A stretch of DNA of 64,000 nt from Bradyrhizobium sp. Arg816 (GTDB lineage: Bacteria; Pseudomonadota; Alphaproteobacteria; Rhizobiales; Xanthobacteraceae), in the NCBI RefSeq assembly GCF_029989365.1, contig NZ_JAPRAQ010000020.1, forward strand, positions 89,124-153,123, in the 5' to 3' direction. Position 1 is the first letter of the stretch. Each line of letters starts with the position of its first letter. The notes beneath the pieces are model-generated. The model was not told the origin of the DNA. It searched no databases and saw nothing but the letters and a program-made list of their open reading frames with translations. The position numbers and the translations under genes are program-made. Positions 1 to 8,379 of this stretch are shown here, piece after piece.

Positions 1-492
1 AATCCACGTCGCCGCGTCGGGCGAATCATCGCCGACGGGCCGATCGCGCACGGCGTCCCGCCGGCGCAGGCCTTCGCGCGTGCCGAGGAACTGCTGGCGC
101 TCGTGGGTCTCGACCCGAGCGCCGCGCGACGCTTTCCGCATGAATTCTCCGGAGGGCAACGCCAGCGGATCGGAATTGCGCGCGCGCTGGCGCTCGACCC
201 GGAGGTGCTGGTGGCGGACGAACCGGTGTCGGCGCTCGACGTCTCTGTCCAGGCGCAGGTGCTCACCTTGCTCGAGACATTGAAGGCGCGGCTGCGGCTG
301 GCGGTGCTGTTCATCACCCACGATCTCAACGTCGCGGCCCAGGTCTGCGATCGGATCGCCGTGATGCGCCTCGGAGAAATCGTCGAGATCAGGCCGACGG
401 CAGATCTGCTGACACGGCCGGAGCATCCCTACACGCAGGCACTGCTGGCGGCGATCCCGGGCAGGCAACGCAGAATGCCCAATTCGGTCTGA
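1..492 (+). CDS. ABC transporter ATP-binding protein, oligopeptide/dipeptide type (C-terminal part)
   Basis: The reading frame is open from base 1, so the N-terminus and Walker A lie outside the window. What is visible is the C-terminal part of a nucleotide-binding domain: signature FSGGQRQRIGIARAL, Walker B VLVADEPVSALD and the H-loop ITHD. The end, with HPYTQALLAAIP, is typical of the C-terminal extension of DppD/DppF and OppD/OppF ATPases, which power uptake of peptides or related solutes. Substrate is unknown. A Gfo/Idh/MocA oxidoreductase follows 33 bases downstream on the same strand, so the ABC system may import the compound that enzyme acts on; this is inference. Confidence 0.93.
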   Translation, partial: NPRRRVGRIIADGPIAHGVPPAQAFARAEELLALVGLDPSAARRFPHEFSGGQRQRIGIARALALDPEVLVADEPVSALDVSVQAQVLTLLETLKARLRLAVLFITHDLNVAAQVCDRIAVMRLGEIVEIRPTADLLTRPEHPYTQALLAAIPGRQRRMPNSV

Positions 493-525
493 ACCACCGC
501 ATTTTCATCGAAGGAGGTCTCTGAC

Positions 526-1755
526 ATGCAGAAGCTCACGGAACTTCCACTGCTGCGCATCGGCCTTGTCGGCAGCGGCTTCATTGCCGCGTTCCATCTG
601 CAGTCCATGCTCGGCGTGCGCAACGTCAGCGTCGGCGGCGTCTACAGCCGTTCTGCCGAGCGGCGGACGCGGATCGCCGACAAGGCGCGCAGTCTTGGCC
701 TTGGGCCGGCGCATGTGTTTGACAGCATCGAAGCGATGGCAATGTCCGGCGAGGTCGATGCGCTTTGGCTGCTGACGCCGAACGACAGCCGTCTCGACAT
801 CATGCGCGAGATCCACCGCGTGACCAAGGCCGGGGCTCCCTTGCGCGCCATCGCTTGCGAAAAGCCGCTCGCCCGCACGCTTGCCGAAGCACGGGAAATG
901 CGCAGGCTCGTCGAAGATGCAGGCCTGCTTCACGGTTATCTGGAGAACCAGCTTTTCTCGACCGCGGTGATGCGCGGCAAGGACATCATCTGGCGGCGAG
1001 CCGTACCCGGAAGTGGACGCCCCTATCTCGCGCGTGCCGCCGAGGAACATTCAGGACCGCACGAGCCGTGGTTCTGGCAAGGCGACAAACAGGGAGGGGG
1101 CGTGCTCTCCGACATGATGTGCCATTCAGTCGAGGTCGCACGCTTCATGCTCACCGCGCCAGGCGCAAAGCGCGATTCCTTGCGGCTGCTCAGCGCCAGC
1201 GCCACGACGGCCAATCTCAAATGGACGCGCCCCCACTACGCTGCCGACCTCAAGAGGCGAATGGGAGTCGATTTCACCAAACGTCCGGTCGAAGATTTCG
1301 CGCGCGGGATACTTGCGATGGAAGATGCTGATGGGCATCAATTGATGATCGAGGCGACGACCTCATGGGCGTATGTCGGCGCGGGCTTGCGCATCCAGCT
1401 TGAATTGCTTGGTCCCGAATATTCGATGGAGTTCTCCTCGCTCTCAACCGGCCTCAAGGTCTTCCTCTCCCGCGCAATCAGCGGATCAGAGGGCGAGGAT
1501 CTCGTCGAGAAGCAGAATTCCGAGCAGGGTCTGATGCCGGTTGTCGAGGATGAAGCCGGCATCTACGGCTACACCGACGAGAACCGCCATATGGTGGAGG
1601 CATTCAGGCGAGGCATGAGTCCGGCAGAAACCTTCGATGACGGGGTCGGCGTCATGGAAATGCTTATGGGGCTCTATCGCTCCGCAGAGCTTGGCCGGAC
1701 CATCCATTTCCCGGACCCCGAACTCGAACACTATGTCCCTCTCGTGGCGCGCTGA
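526..1755 (+). CDS. Gfo/Idh/MocA family NAD(P)-dependent oxidoreductase
   Basis: 409 residues, within the usual size for the family. The N-terminus carries the Rossmann dinucleotide motif GLVGSGFIAAFH (about residues 13-24) and, near residue 117, the family hallmark CEKPLA, whose lysine lies in the active site. The C-terminal half fits the alpha/beta substrate-binding and oligomerisation domain. A GGAGG-type ribosome site (aaggaggtc) lies about 8 bases before the ATG. The family oxidises or reduces sugars, inositols and related polyols. The substrate here cannot be read. It is probably co-transcribed with the upstream ABC transporter. Confidence 0.9.
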   Translation: MQKLTELPLLRIGLVGSGFIAAFHLQSMLGVRNVSVGGVYSRSAERRTRIADKARSLGLGPAHVFDSIEAMAMSGEVDALWLLTPNDSRLDIMREIHRVTKAGAPLRAIACEKPLARTLAEAREMRRLVEDAGLLHGYLENQLFSTAVMRGKDIIWRRAVPGSGRPYLARAAEEHSGPHEPWFWQGDKQGGGVLSDMMCHSVEVARFMLTAPGAKRDSLRLLSASATTANLKWTRPHYAADLKRRMGVDFTKRPVEDFARGILAMEDADGHQLMIEATTSWAYVGAGLRIQLELLGPEYSMEFSSLSTGLKVFLSRAISGSEGEDLVEKQNSEQGLMPVVEDEAGIYGYTDENRHMVEAFRRGMSPAETFDDGVGVMEMLMGLYRSAELGRTIHFPDPELEHYVPLVAR

Positions 1756-1756
1756 C

Positions 1757-1771
1757 GGCGCGGGACGCGCC
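1757..1771. terminator. short GC hairpin between convergent genes
   Basis: A perfect 6-bp inverted repeat (ggcgcg / cgcgcc, loop gga) sits between the stop of the oxidoreductase and the stop of the convergent binding-protein gene. There is no T-run, so termination is only a suggestion. Confidence 0.35.
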
Positions 1772-1800
1772 CATCGCGTCTTCCCGAGGATGGCGCGCTG

Positions 1801-2949
1801 CTATTTCGCCAAACGGAACTTCCCGCCCTCGACCTTGATCAAAAAGGCTGAGCGTTCATCATAGCCGTTGTGGTCGGTCTTGCTCATGTTCGACAGCCCA
1901 TTGTTGAGATAGATGTTCTCCCCGCGCTCGAGTTCGTCCCGCAGAGCTGCACGAAACTCGGGCGTGCCCGGCTTCGTCGTCTTCAGCGCGTTCGGAGCAG
2001 CTTTCCCGATCAGCGCGACGACATCCCAGAGGTGAGCCGCGAACATATTGGGCTTCTGACCGTTCACCGCCTCATAGGCGGTCACGAACTGCTCCGTCGC
2101 GTGACGGAACGGGTCTCCGGCCGGAAGATCGGCCGCAACGGTAAAGGCCTCGCCGGCGAAAATAGCGCCTTCGACGGTCGCGCCTCCGAGCTTGATGAAC
2201 TCCTCGCTGGCCACGCCATGTGTCTGAAAGATCTTTCCGGTGTATCCGCGCTCACGGAGCGCCTGTTGCGGCAGGACCGCCGGGGTACCTGCAGAAGCAA
2301 TGAAGACCGCGTCAGGATTCGTCGACATCACCTTCAACGCCTGGCCGGTGACGCTGGTGTCCGCACGCGCGTAGACTTCATGCGTCGTCACCGTCAGGCC
2401 CAAGGTCGGTGCCAGGCGACTCACCTCTTTATAGTAACCTTCGCCATACCCATCCGAAACACCGATAAAGCCAAGCGTCTTCGCGCCGGATTTCGCGATG
2501 TATTTGAGAATGGCGCTCGCCATCAGGTCATCGTTGGGGACGACCTTGAAGGCCCAGGCCCGTTTGTCGTCCAGCGGCTGAACGATGGCGGTGGCGGCCG
2601 CAAGCGATAGCAGCGGCGTCTTCGACTCCAGCGCGACGTCGAGCATCGGCATGGTCACCGGCGTCAGGGAAGACCCGACCAGCACATCGACCTTGTCCTG
2701 GATCACGAGCCGGCGCGCGTTCTGGATTCCTTTGGTCGAGTCAGACTCGTCGTCCAGGGTGATGTAGGTCACCTTCTCTCCGCCGATCTCCTTTGGCAGA
2801 GCTGCGACAGTCTTGAGCTGGGGTTGCCCCAAGGCAGATCCCGGGCCGGTGGCCGAAATCACAATTCCGACCTTAATTTCCGCGTGCGCCGCGTATCCAT
2901 AAAGTACGCAGGCCACAACAAGACAAACTCGCGTGAAACCGATCGTCAT
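1801..2949 (-). CDS. ABC transporter substrate-binding protein, branched-chain amino acid (LivK) type
   Basis: 382 residues, a periplasmic solute-binding protein of the Leu/Ile/Val (type I periplasmic binding) fold. The start at 2949 is chosen because AGGGAGG lies 7 bases before it; an in-frame start at 2991 would put extra residues in front of the signal peptide. Residues 1-23 form a Sec signal ending AAHA, then EIKVG opens the mature protein. IVISATGPGSALGQ near the N-terminus is the usual first ligand-binding strand and loop. In this group such proteins often bind aromatic acids or amides rather than amino acids. No permease genes lie beside it, so it is an orphan in this window. Confidence 0.9.
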   Translation of the reverse strand: MTIGFTRVCLVVACVLYGYAAHAEIKVGIVISATGPGSALGQPQLKTVAALPKEIGGEKVTYITLDDESDSTKGIQNARRLVIQDKVDVLVGSSLTPVTMPMLDVALESKTPLLSLAAATAIVQPLDDKRAWAFKVVPNDDLMASAILKYIAKSGAKTLGFIGVSDGYGEGYYKEVSRLAPTLGLTVTTHEVYARADTSVTGQALKVMSTNPDAVFIASAGTPAVLPQQALRERGYTGKIFQTHGVASEEFIKLGGATVEGAIFAGEAFTVAADLPAGDPFRHATEQFVTAYEAVNGQKPNMFAAHLWDVVALIGKAAPNALKTTKPGTPEFRAALRDELERGENIYLNNGLSNMSKTDHNGYDERSAFLIKVEGGKFRLAK

Positions 2950-3411
2950 GCAGCACCTCCCTGTCCGCCCCAGTGTTTCGGCCGGCTGCATCGGACCCCG
3001 CGGGGCAGCATCAAGGACCCGGAGGAGATCGTCCGATATTCAAGCCCTGCCCCGCGGCTACGAGCAACCAGGCGAGCGACCCTAAGCGGATCGCAGGGCC
3101 GTGTCTGTCCCTATGCCTAGGGACAAGGACCAGCGTCTCAAGCCAGGCGCCGGCCTAAGCCACCCAATCGGCAGTTCACGTCGTGCGCGCCATGATCGAG
3201 CTGTCTTGCGTCGCGTTCGACGCCCCGATCGACTGGCTGGTGAGGCCGGACTATCGCGCTATTCGGTGCGCGGACGAACGCAGGCAAGATGCCTACGCCT
3301 CTGCCCGGCGCGCCTCGATCAGGCAGAATGGGCACGCGACCTTACCAATAGTCCATGCCTGCGGCCGCCGGATGCGGTCAAGCTATCGGCCCGATCGTGC
3401 GATCGGGCTAC
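2950..3411. other. intergenic region with no gene seen
   Basis: About 460 bases between the start of the binding-protein gene and the end of the GntR gene, both minus strand. Open frames here are short and without a ribosome site. It should hold the binding-protein promoter and, at its right end, the hairpin that follows the GntR gene. Confidence 0.5.
3389..3408 (-). terminator. hairpin just after the madLM-gntR operon
   Basis: A perfect 9-bp inverted repeat (gcccgatcg / cgatcgggc, 2-base loop) begins 3 bases after the GntR stop codon. The position suggests a terminator for the minus-strand madL-madM-gntR unit, though no U-tract follows. Confidence 0.5.
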
Positions 3412-4098
3412 TCAGCCGAGGCGATCATCGATGTAGCGCCTGAGCGCGGACGCGGCGTTCAGCATGTGCGCACGCATTCGGCGCGCGGCGGTCTCTCCGT
3501 CACCTTCCGCGATCGCCTGCATGATGGCGTCATGCTCGTCGCGGGACTTGCGAATGCGATCGCCCTGTCGCAATTGGGTACGGCGGAAGGCGCTGAGCCG
3601 CGAACGCACGTCCTGCGCCTGCTCGGCGAGAAACGAGTTGTGCGTTGCCCGATAGATGCATTCGTGGAATTCGCGGTTGAACGCGTCATAGGCATCGACA
3701 TCGTTCGCCTCGACCATCTGCAGCGAGGCGTCATGAAGCTCGATCAGATGGCTGCGCTCGAGCGGGGTCATGCGGTAGGTCGCGAGCCTGACGCACATGG
3801 CTTCCACCTCGGCGCTGGTCTCGAACATGTCCATGATGCGCTCCGGCGTCATCCGCGCAACGACGAGGCCGCGGCGGCCGCGCACCTCGACGAGGCCGCT
3901 GACCACGAGCTGGCGAAGCGCCTCCCGCACCGGCGTGCGGGAAGCTCCAAAACGATCGGCAAGCTGCTGCTCTTCCAGGGCCGAACCGGCGACGAGCGCA
4001 CCTGAGGCAATCTCGTCCGTGAGCGCGTTCCGGATACGATCGGAGAGCAGCCCGCCATCGTCCTCAGCGTCGACTGCGACCTTCAATACTTCTGCCAT
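3412..4098 (-). CDS. GntR family regulator, FadR subfamily, of the malonate genes
   Basis: 228 residues. Residues about 18-80 form the winged helix (LADRFGASRTPVREALRQL is the GntR recognition region). The C-terminal part is an all-helical FCD ligand domain, with candidate metal-ligand histidines and aspartates in NREFHE and later in RDEHDA. The ATG abuts the madM stop codon, so it is the last gene of the madL-madM-gntR operon. GntR regulators control malonate genes in Acinetobacter (MdcY), and the divergent promoter at 5381-5452 carries palindromes of the GntR type. I infer it represses both the mad and mdc units and is released by malonate or malonyl-CoA. Confidence 0.9.
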   Translation of the reverse strand: MAEVLKVAVDAEDDGGLLSDRIRNALTDEIASGALVAGSALEEQQLADRFGASRTPVREALRQLVVSGLVEVRGRRGLVVARMTPERIMDMFETSAEVEAMCVRLATYRMTPLERSHLIELHDASLQMVEANDVDAYDAFNREFHECIYRATHNSFLAEQAQDVRSRLSAFRRTQLRQGDRIRKSRDEHDAIMQAIAEGDGETAARRMRAHMLNAASALRRYIDDRLG

Positions 4099-4863
4099 TC
4101 AGCCTCCCGTGATCGCGCGCACCGCGAAGTAAAGGATCGAGGGCGCGACCAAGCATCCGAGCCCGGTGTGGAATGTCGCCGTCAGCGCACCGTAGGGCAC
4201 CAGACGCCGGTCAGTCGCCGCCAACCCTCCAGACACGCCGCTGACCGTTCCCATCAAGCCGCCAAACACCATCGCGCTACGCGGATTGTTCAGGCCGATC
4301 ATCTTCGCCACAAAGGGCGTGCCGATCATGACGATGACTGCCTTGAATACACCGGTCGCGATCGAGAGCGCAATAACCGGTGAGGATGCGCCGATCGCCG
4401 CGCCCGTGACCGGGCCCACGATGTAGGTGACCGCACCGGCGCCGATCGTCGTCAGCGATTCCGCGTCAGTGTAGCCAAACGCCGCGGCGACGAACACGCC
4501 GAGAATGAACGGCACCACCGTTCCCAGTCCGAGTGCGATTGCACCGATCACCCCGGCCTTGCGCGCATGGACGACATCGACCTCGAAGGCGGTGGCGACG
4601 ATGGCGAAATCGCGCAGCATCGCTCCGCCCATCAAGCCGATCCCGGCCAGGGCCGGCAGGTCGGCCACGCCCTTCTCGCCGCCGGTGGAGATGCCTCCCC
4701 AAAAGGCCAGCGCAAGGCCCAGCATGATCGCGATCGCCGAGGCGTGAATGCGCCCGAAGGTGAGATGTTTCGAGATCGCCCCGGATATCCACATCAGGAT
4801 TCCGACGGCCGCGAACGCGGTGATCAGTGCATTGGCGGCGAGAATGTGAGACATCATGGTCAT
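4099..4863 (-). CDS. madM: malonate transporter subunit MadM
   Basis: 254 residues, strongly hydrophobic, with about eight or nine membrane segments and many glycines, as in MadM of Malonomonas and other malonate utilisers. MadL and MadM together form a two-component malonate importer in the inner membrane. The ATG overlaps the madL stop (ATGA). The GntR gene begins immediately after its own stop. An apparent 440-residue frame extends far upstream but runs through madL in another frame, so the start at 4863, preceded by GGGAGG, is used. Confidence 0.92.
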   Translation of the reverse strand: MTMMSHILAANALITAFAAVGILMWISGAISKHLTFGRIHASAIAIMLGLALAFWGGISTGGEKGVADLPALAGIGLMGGAMLRDFAIVATAFEVDVVHARKAGVIGAIALGLGTVVPFILGVFVAAAFGYTDAESLTTIGAGAVTYIVGPVTGAAIGASSPVIALSIATGVFKAVIVMIGTPFVAKMIGLNNPRSAMVFGGLMGTVSGVSGGLAATDRRLVPYGALTATFHTGLGCLVAPSILYFAVRAITGG

Positions 4864-5300
4864 CCGATCCTCCCGGACTTGAAGTGGGGCACAGGTGCAG
4901 CGAGTGCCTCGGCCTCTCGCGCCTCGATCTCGTCCATGGTCTCGACGCGACCGCTGAACCGCCCGATCAGGGCCACCATCGCGAAACACACCGCGACCGC
5001 GCCGATCCCCGCAATGACGACGACCGGACCGCCTTTTGCCGCGGCGACCACGTTCTGCTGCGCGGCCATGGCGACCACGATCGGAATGTAGAAGCTGCCC
5101 CAGAACTCGACGCCGGTCTTGAGCCCGTGGCTGAGTATGCCGTGCCGCATTAGCCAGAGCCGGGCCGCGATCAAGAACATCATGGCGATGCCGACGCCGC
5201 CGACATTGGCCTTCACGCCGAGGGCGACGCCGAGCAGGTCCCCCAGCAGGCCCCCTAAGAGGGTGCAGATCGCGAGCAGCGCTACGCCGGAAATGGTCAC
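4860..5300 (-). CDS. madL: malonate transporter subunit MadL
   Basis: 146 residues with four predicted membrane segments (roughly residues 5-25, 35-52, 68-86 and 94-113) and a charged cytoplasmic tail, matching MadL in length and pattern. The start is GTG at 5300, with GGGGAGG 6 bases upstream. This GTG overlaps the TGA of a 22-codon ORF (5297-5365), which suggests translational coupling. MadL pairs with MadM as the malonate carrier, and the mdc enzyme genes are divergently transcribed. Confidence 0.9.
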   Translation of the reverse strand: MTISGVALLAICTLLGGLLGDLLGVALGVKANVGGVGIAMMFLIAARLWLMRHGILSHGLKTGVEFWGSFYIPIVVAMAAQQNVVAAAKGGPVVVIAGIGAVAVCFAMVALIGRFSGRVETMDEIEAREAEALAAPVPHFKSGRIG

Positions 5301-5365
5301 GGGCGCCTCCCCTCGGCGAGCAGCGCACGATCCCCAGGACTTGGACTATCTGCATGCATTCGCAT
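5297..5365 (-). CDS. 22-residue ORF coupled to madL (possible leader peptide)
   Basis: A short frame opens at ATG 5365, preceded by a strong ribosome site (caggagggaattt, spacing about 9), and ends at a TGA that overlaps the madL GTG start. The product is hydrophilic, with no known domain. The strong ribosome site on so short a frame suggests a translated leader that feeds ribosomes to the weak GTG start of madL. Whether the peptide has its own role is unknown. Confidence 0.45.
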   Translation of the reverse strand: MRMHADSPSPGDRALLAEGRRP

Positions 5366-5380
5366 CGTAAATTCCCTCCT

Positions 5381-5452
5381 GTGTATGCGAACATCCATCG
5401 CTTATGGATTTGTGTATACACTAATTGACATTAGAAGGCAATACGCATACAT
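5381..5452. promoter_or_regulatory. three evenly spaced GntR operator-like sites between mad and mdc units
   Basis: The central site GTGTATACAC (5412-5421) is a perfect palindrome. GTGTATGCGA at 5381-5390 and the inverted copy ATGTATGCGT (minus strand, 5443-5452) flank it. Their centres lie at 5385.5, 5416.5 and 5447.5, exactly 31 bases apart, about three helical turns. The flanking sites are mirror images about the central one. Sites of the form TGTATACA are typical of FadR-type GntR regulators, and the cognate regulator is encoded at 3412-4098. Confidence 0.65.
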
Positions 5453-5453
5453 T
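5425..5453 (+). promoter_or_regulatory. candidate sigma-70 promoter of mdcA
   Basis: TTGACA (5425-5430), a 17-base spacer and TACATT (5448-5453). The third operator-like site overlaps the -10 element and the central palindrome ends just before the -35, which would suit repression. Confidence 0.5.
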
Positions 5454-5493
5454 GAGGCAATCGAAAGCCAACCCCGCATGCCAAGGAGCCGAA

Positions 5494-7140
5494 ATGAGCG
5501 ATTGGGGTATGCAAAAGGCCGCCCTGGCGGAGCGCCTGGCGGCCGGCGACCAGCACGCGAAGGGCAAGATGGTGCCCATCGCGAACCTGCCTGCATTCCT
5601 GAAGGCGGTGATCCGGTCAGGGGACCGGGTCTGCCTGGAGGGCGATAATCAGAAGCAGGCCGACATCCTCGCCTCGGCGCTCGCGAACCTCGACCCCCGG
5701 GATGTCCATGACCTGCACATGGTGCAGTCGGGGGTGGTCCTGCCCTCCCACCTCGACATCTTCGACAAGGGAATCGCGCGGCGGCTCGACTTCTCCTATT
5801 CGGGCCCGCAATCAGCCCGCATCGCGCGCATGCTGTTCGGCCGCAAGATCGAGCTCGGCGCGGTCCATACCTATCTCGAGCTGTTCGCCCGGTATTTCAT
5901 CGATCTCACGCCGAACGTCGCACTCATCGCGGCGGTGAGCGCCGACAAGGACGGCAATCTCTATACGGGGCCGAACACCGAAGACACGCCGACGGTGGTC
6001 GAGGCGACGAGCTACAAGAACGGTCTCGTCGTGGCGCAGGTCACCGAAATCGTCGACAAGGTGCCGCGCGTCGATATTCCCGGCGACCTCGTGCATTTCG
6101 TGGTCGAGGCCGGCCGTCCCTTCTATGTCGAACCGCTCTTCACCCGCGACCCGGCCGCGATCACCGAAACCCAGATCCTGACGGCAATGCTCGCGATCAA
6201 GGGCATCTACGCGCCCTACGGCGTGCGCCGCCTCAACCATGGCATCGGCTTCAACACCGCCGCGATCGAGCTGCTGCTGCCGACTTATGGCGAGAGGCTC
6301 GGCCTCAAGGGCAAGATCTGCACCCATTTCGCGCTCAACCCGCATCCCACGATCATTCCGGCGATCGAATCCGGCTGGGTCGACCAGATCCACTGTTTCG
6401 GCTCGGAAGTCGGCATGGAGGATTACGTCGCGGCGCGTTCCGATGTCTTCTTCACCGGGCCCGACGGATCGTTGCGATCGAACCGCGCCTTCTGCCAGAC
6501 AGCGGGCCTCTATGCCTGCGACATGTTCATCGGTTCGACGCTGCAGATCGATCTCGATGGCCACAGCTCGACGGTGACGACCAGCCGCATCGCCGGCTTC
6601 GGCGGCGCGCCCAATATGGGCTCCGATCCGCGCGGCCGCCGCCACCCGAGCGAACCCTGGCTCAAGGCCGGCGCCGAAGCCGATCCCGACTCCAATGCGG
6701 CGCTGCGCCGCGGCCGCAAGCTGGTGGTGCAGATCGGCGAGACCTTCGGCGAGCGCAAAGCGCCGCTGTTCGTCGAGCGGCTCGATGCGCTCGATCTGGC
6801 ACGCGAGCTCAAGCTCGATCTCGCGCCGGTCATGGTCTACTCGGACGACGTCACCCACATCGTCACCGAGGAAGGCATCGCCAACCTCTTGATGTGCCGG
6901 AGCAAGGACGAGCGCGAGCAGGCGATCCGCGGCGTTGCCGGCTACACCGACATCGGACGCGCGCGTGATGCGAAGCTGGTCGAACAGCTCAGGCAGCGCG
7001 GTGTGATCCAGCGCCCCGAGGATCTCGACATCGATCCGCTCGACGCCGACCGGAGCCTGCTGGCGGCCCGCTCGATCAAGGACCTCATGCTGGCCTCCGG
7101 CGGTCTCTACCGCCCGCCCAGCCGCTTCCGCAACTGGTGA
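5494..7140 (+). CDS. mdcA: malonate decarboxylase alpha subunit MdcA
   Basis: 548 residues, the normal length. MdcA is the acetyl-S-ACP:malonate ACP transferase. It exchanges acetyl for malonyl on the prosthetic group of the carrier protein MdcC, starting the catalytic cycle in the cytoplasm. The start at 5494 has AAGGAG 5 bases upstream; an in-frame ATG at 5425 lies inside the promoter and is rejected. The sequence has the CoA-transferase-like fold pattern, with a glycine-rich segment (GGAPNMGSDPRGRRH) about residues 370-385, as in other MdcA proteins. It is the first gene of mdcACDEGBH, and mdcC follows 10 bases later. Confidence 0.96.
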   Translation: MSDWGMQKAALAERLAAGDQHAKGKMVPIANLPAFLKAVIRSGDRVCLEGDNQKQADILASALANLDPRDVHDLHMVQSGVVLPSHLDIFDKGIARRLDFSYSGPQSARIARMLFGRKIELGAVHTYLELFARYFIDLTPNVALIAAVSADKDGNLYTGPNTEDTPTVVEATSYKNGLVVAQVTEIVDKVPRVDIPGDLVHFVVEAGRPFYVEPLFTRDPAAITETQILTAMLAIKGIYAPYGVRRLNHGIGFNTAAIELLLPTYGERLGLKGKICTHFALNPHPTIIPAIESGWVDQIHCFGSEVGMEDYVAARSDVFFTGPDGSLRSNRAFCQTAGLYACDMFIGSTLQIDLDGHSSTVTTSRIAGFGGAPNMGSDPRGRRHPSEPWLKAGAEADPDSNAALRRGRKLVVQIGETFGERKAPLFVERLDALDLARELKLDLAPVMVYSDDVTHIVTEEGIANLLMCRSKDEREQAIRGVAGYTDIGRARDAKLVEQLRQRGVIQRPEDLDIDPLDADRSLLAARSIKDLMLASGGLYRPPSRFRNW

Positions 7141-7150
7141 GGAGTTTTGC

Positions 7151-7468
7151 ATGGAAAAGCTCAGCTTCAGACTGACTGCCCCGCGATGCGCCGGCGGCAC
7201 CCGCACCCAGGCGATCGTCGGCGTCGTCGCCTCCGGCAATCTCGAGGTCCTGCTGGAACGGGCCTCGCCGGCCGACATGTGCACGATCGACATCGCAACC
7301 GCGGCCCATGGCTTCGGTGCGGTGTGGGACGCCGTGGTCCGCGACTTCGTCGCCCGCCGCTCTGCCGGGGGCTTACGCATTTCCATCAATGACGGCGGAG
7401 CCAGGCCCGACACAGTGGCGCTGCGCCTTGCGCAAGGCGTCCGCAAGATCGAGGAGCCGGAACGATGA
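7151..7468 (+). CDS. mdcC: malonate decarboxylase acyl carrier protein (delta subunit) MdcC
   Basis: 105 residues. It carries malonyl and acetyl groups as thioesters on a covalently bound 2'-(5''-triphosphoribosyl)-3'-dephospho-CoA arm. The attachment serine is probably Ser28 in VVASGNLEVLLER, the family's conserved SGNxE site. MdcG attaches the arm and MdcB makes its precursor; both are encoded downstream. The 3' end overlaps the mdcD start (ATGA). Confidence 0.95.
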   Translation: MEKLSFRLTAPRCAGGTRTQAIVGVVASGNLEVLLERASPADMCTIDIATAAHGFGAVWDAVVRDFVARRSAGGLRISINDGGARPDTVALRLAQGVRKIEEPER

Positions 7469-8379
7469 CAACGGCCAAAGCCGACAATGTTTCGCTGAGC
7501 TGGTACGAGGCCAGCGCCCGCCAGCGCATCGACGCGTTCGTCGATGCCGGCAGCTTTGCCGAACTCATCGGCCCCGAGCTGCGCGAGATGAGCCCGCATC
7601 TGGCGATCTTCGACCTGCCGGAGCAGTTCGACGACGGCATCGTCGTCGGGCGCGGCCGCCTGGACGGCGTGCCGGTGCTCGTCGCGGCACAGGAGGGACG
7701 CTTCATGGGCGGTGCCTTCGGCGAGGTCCATGGCGCCAAGCTCACGGGCCTCTTGCGCGCCGCGCGTGCGCTTCATCAGGACGTACTGATCCTGTTCGAC
7801 ACCGGCGGCGTGCGGCTTCAGGAAGCCAATGCCGGCGAGCTCGCCATCGCCGAGATCATGCGCGCGGTGATCGAGGCACGGCGCGCCGGCATCCACGTCC
7901 TCGGCCTGATCGGCGGCCGCGCCGGCTGCTATGGCGGCGGCAGCCTGATCGCCGGCACCTGTTCGCGCCTGATCGTATCCGAACAGGGGCGGATCAGCGT
8001 CAGCGGCCCCGAGGTCATCGAAACCAACAAGGGCATCGAGGAATTCGACTCGCGCGACCGCGCGCTGGTGTGGCGCACCATGGGCGGCAAGCATCGCTAC
8101 CTGATCGGCGGCGCTGATGCGTTCGTCGACGACGAGGCGCTGGCGTTTCGTCAGGCGGCAATCGACGCGCTCAAGACCATGCGGGGTTGCGATGTTGCGG
8201 TCCTGGAAGCGGAGCAGAAACGCCTTGAGCGGCGGCTGCAGCGTTTCGGCGAGGCCGCGGACGCCGTCGAAATCTGGCAAGCACTCGGCATCGACCAGCC
8301 GACCGGGATCCCCGCACTTCCCACAGCCGCATTTCTTCGCGCGGCAAGCAACAGGGAGAACGCCGATGACGCTCGATGA
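7465..8379 (+). CDS. mdcD: malonate decarboxylase beta subunit MdcD
   Basis: 304 residues. With MdcE it decarboxylates malonyl-S-ACP to acetyl-S-ACP and CO2. The fold is a carboxyltransferase (crotonase-like) domain, with the glycine-rich oxyanion segments EGRFMGGAFGEVHGAK (about residues 76-91) and GGRAGCYGGGS (about 150-160). No biotin domain or sodium-pump gene is present, so this is the soluble, biotin-independent type. It overlaps mdcC by 4 bases and mdcE by 14, which indicates tight coupling. Confidence 0.95.
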   Translation: MTTAKADNVSLSWYEASARQRIDAFVDAGSFAELIGPELREMSPHLAIFDLPEQFDDGIVVGRGRLDGVPVLVAAQEGRFMGGAFGEVHGAKLTGLLRAARALHQDVLILFDTGGVRLQEANAGELAIAEIMRAVIEARRAGIHVLGLIGGRAGCYGGGSLIAGTCSRLIVSEQGRISVSGPEVIETNKGIEEFDSRDRALVWRTMGGKHRYLIGGADAFVDDEALAFRQAAIDALKTMRGCDVAVLEAEQKRLERRLQRFGEAADAVEIWQALGIDQPTGIPALPTAAFLRAASNRENADDAR

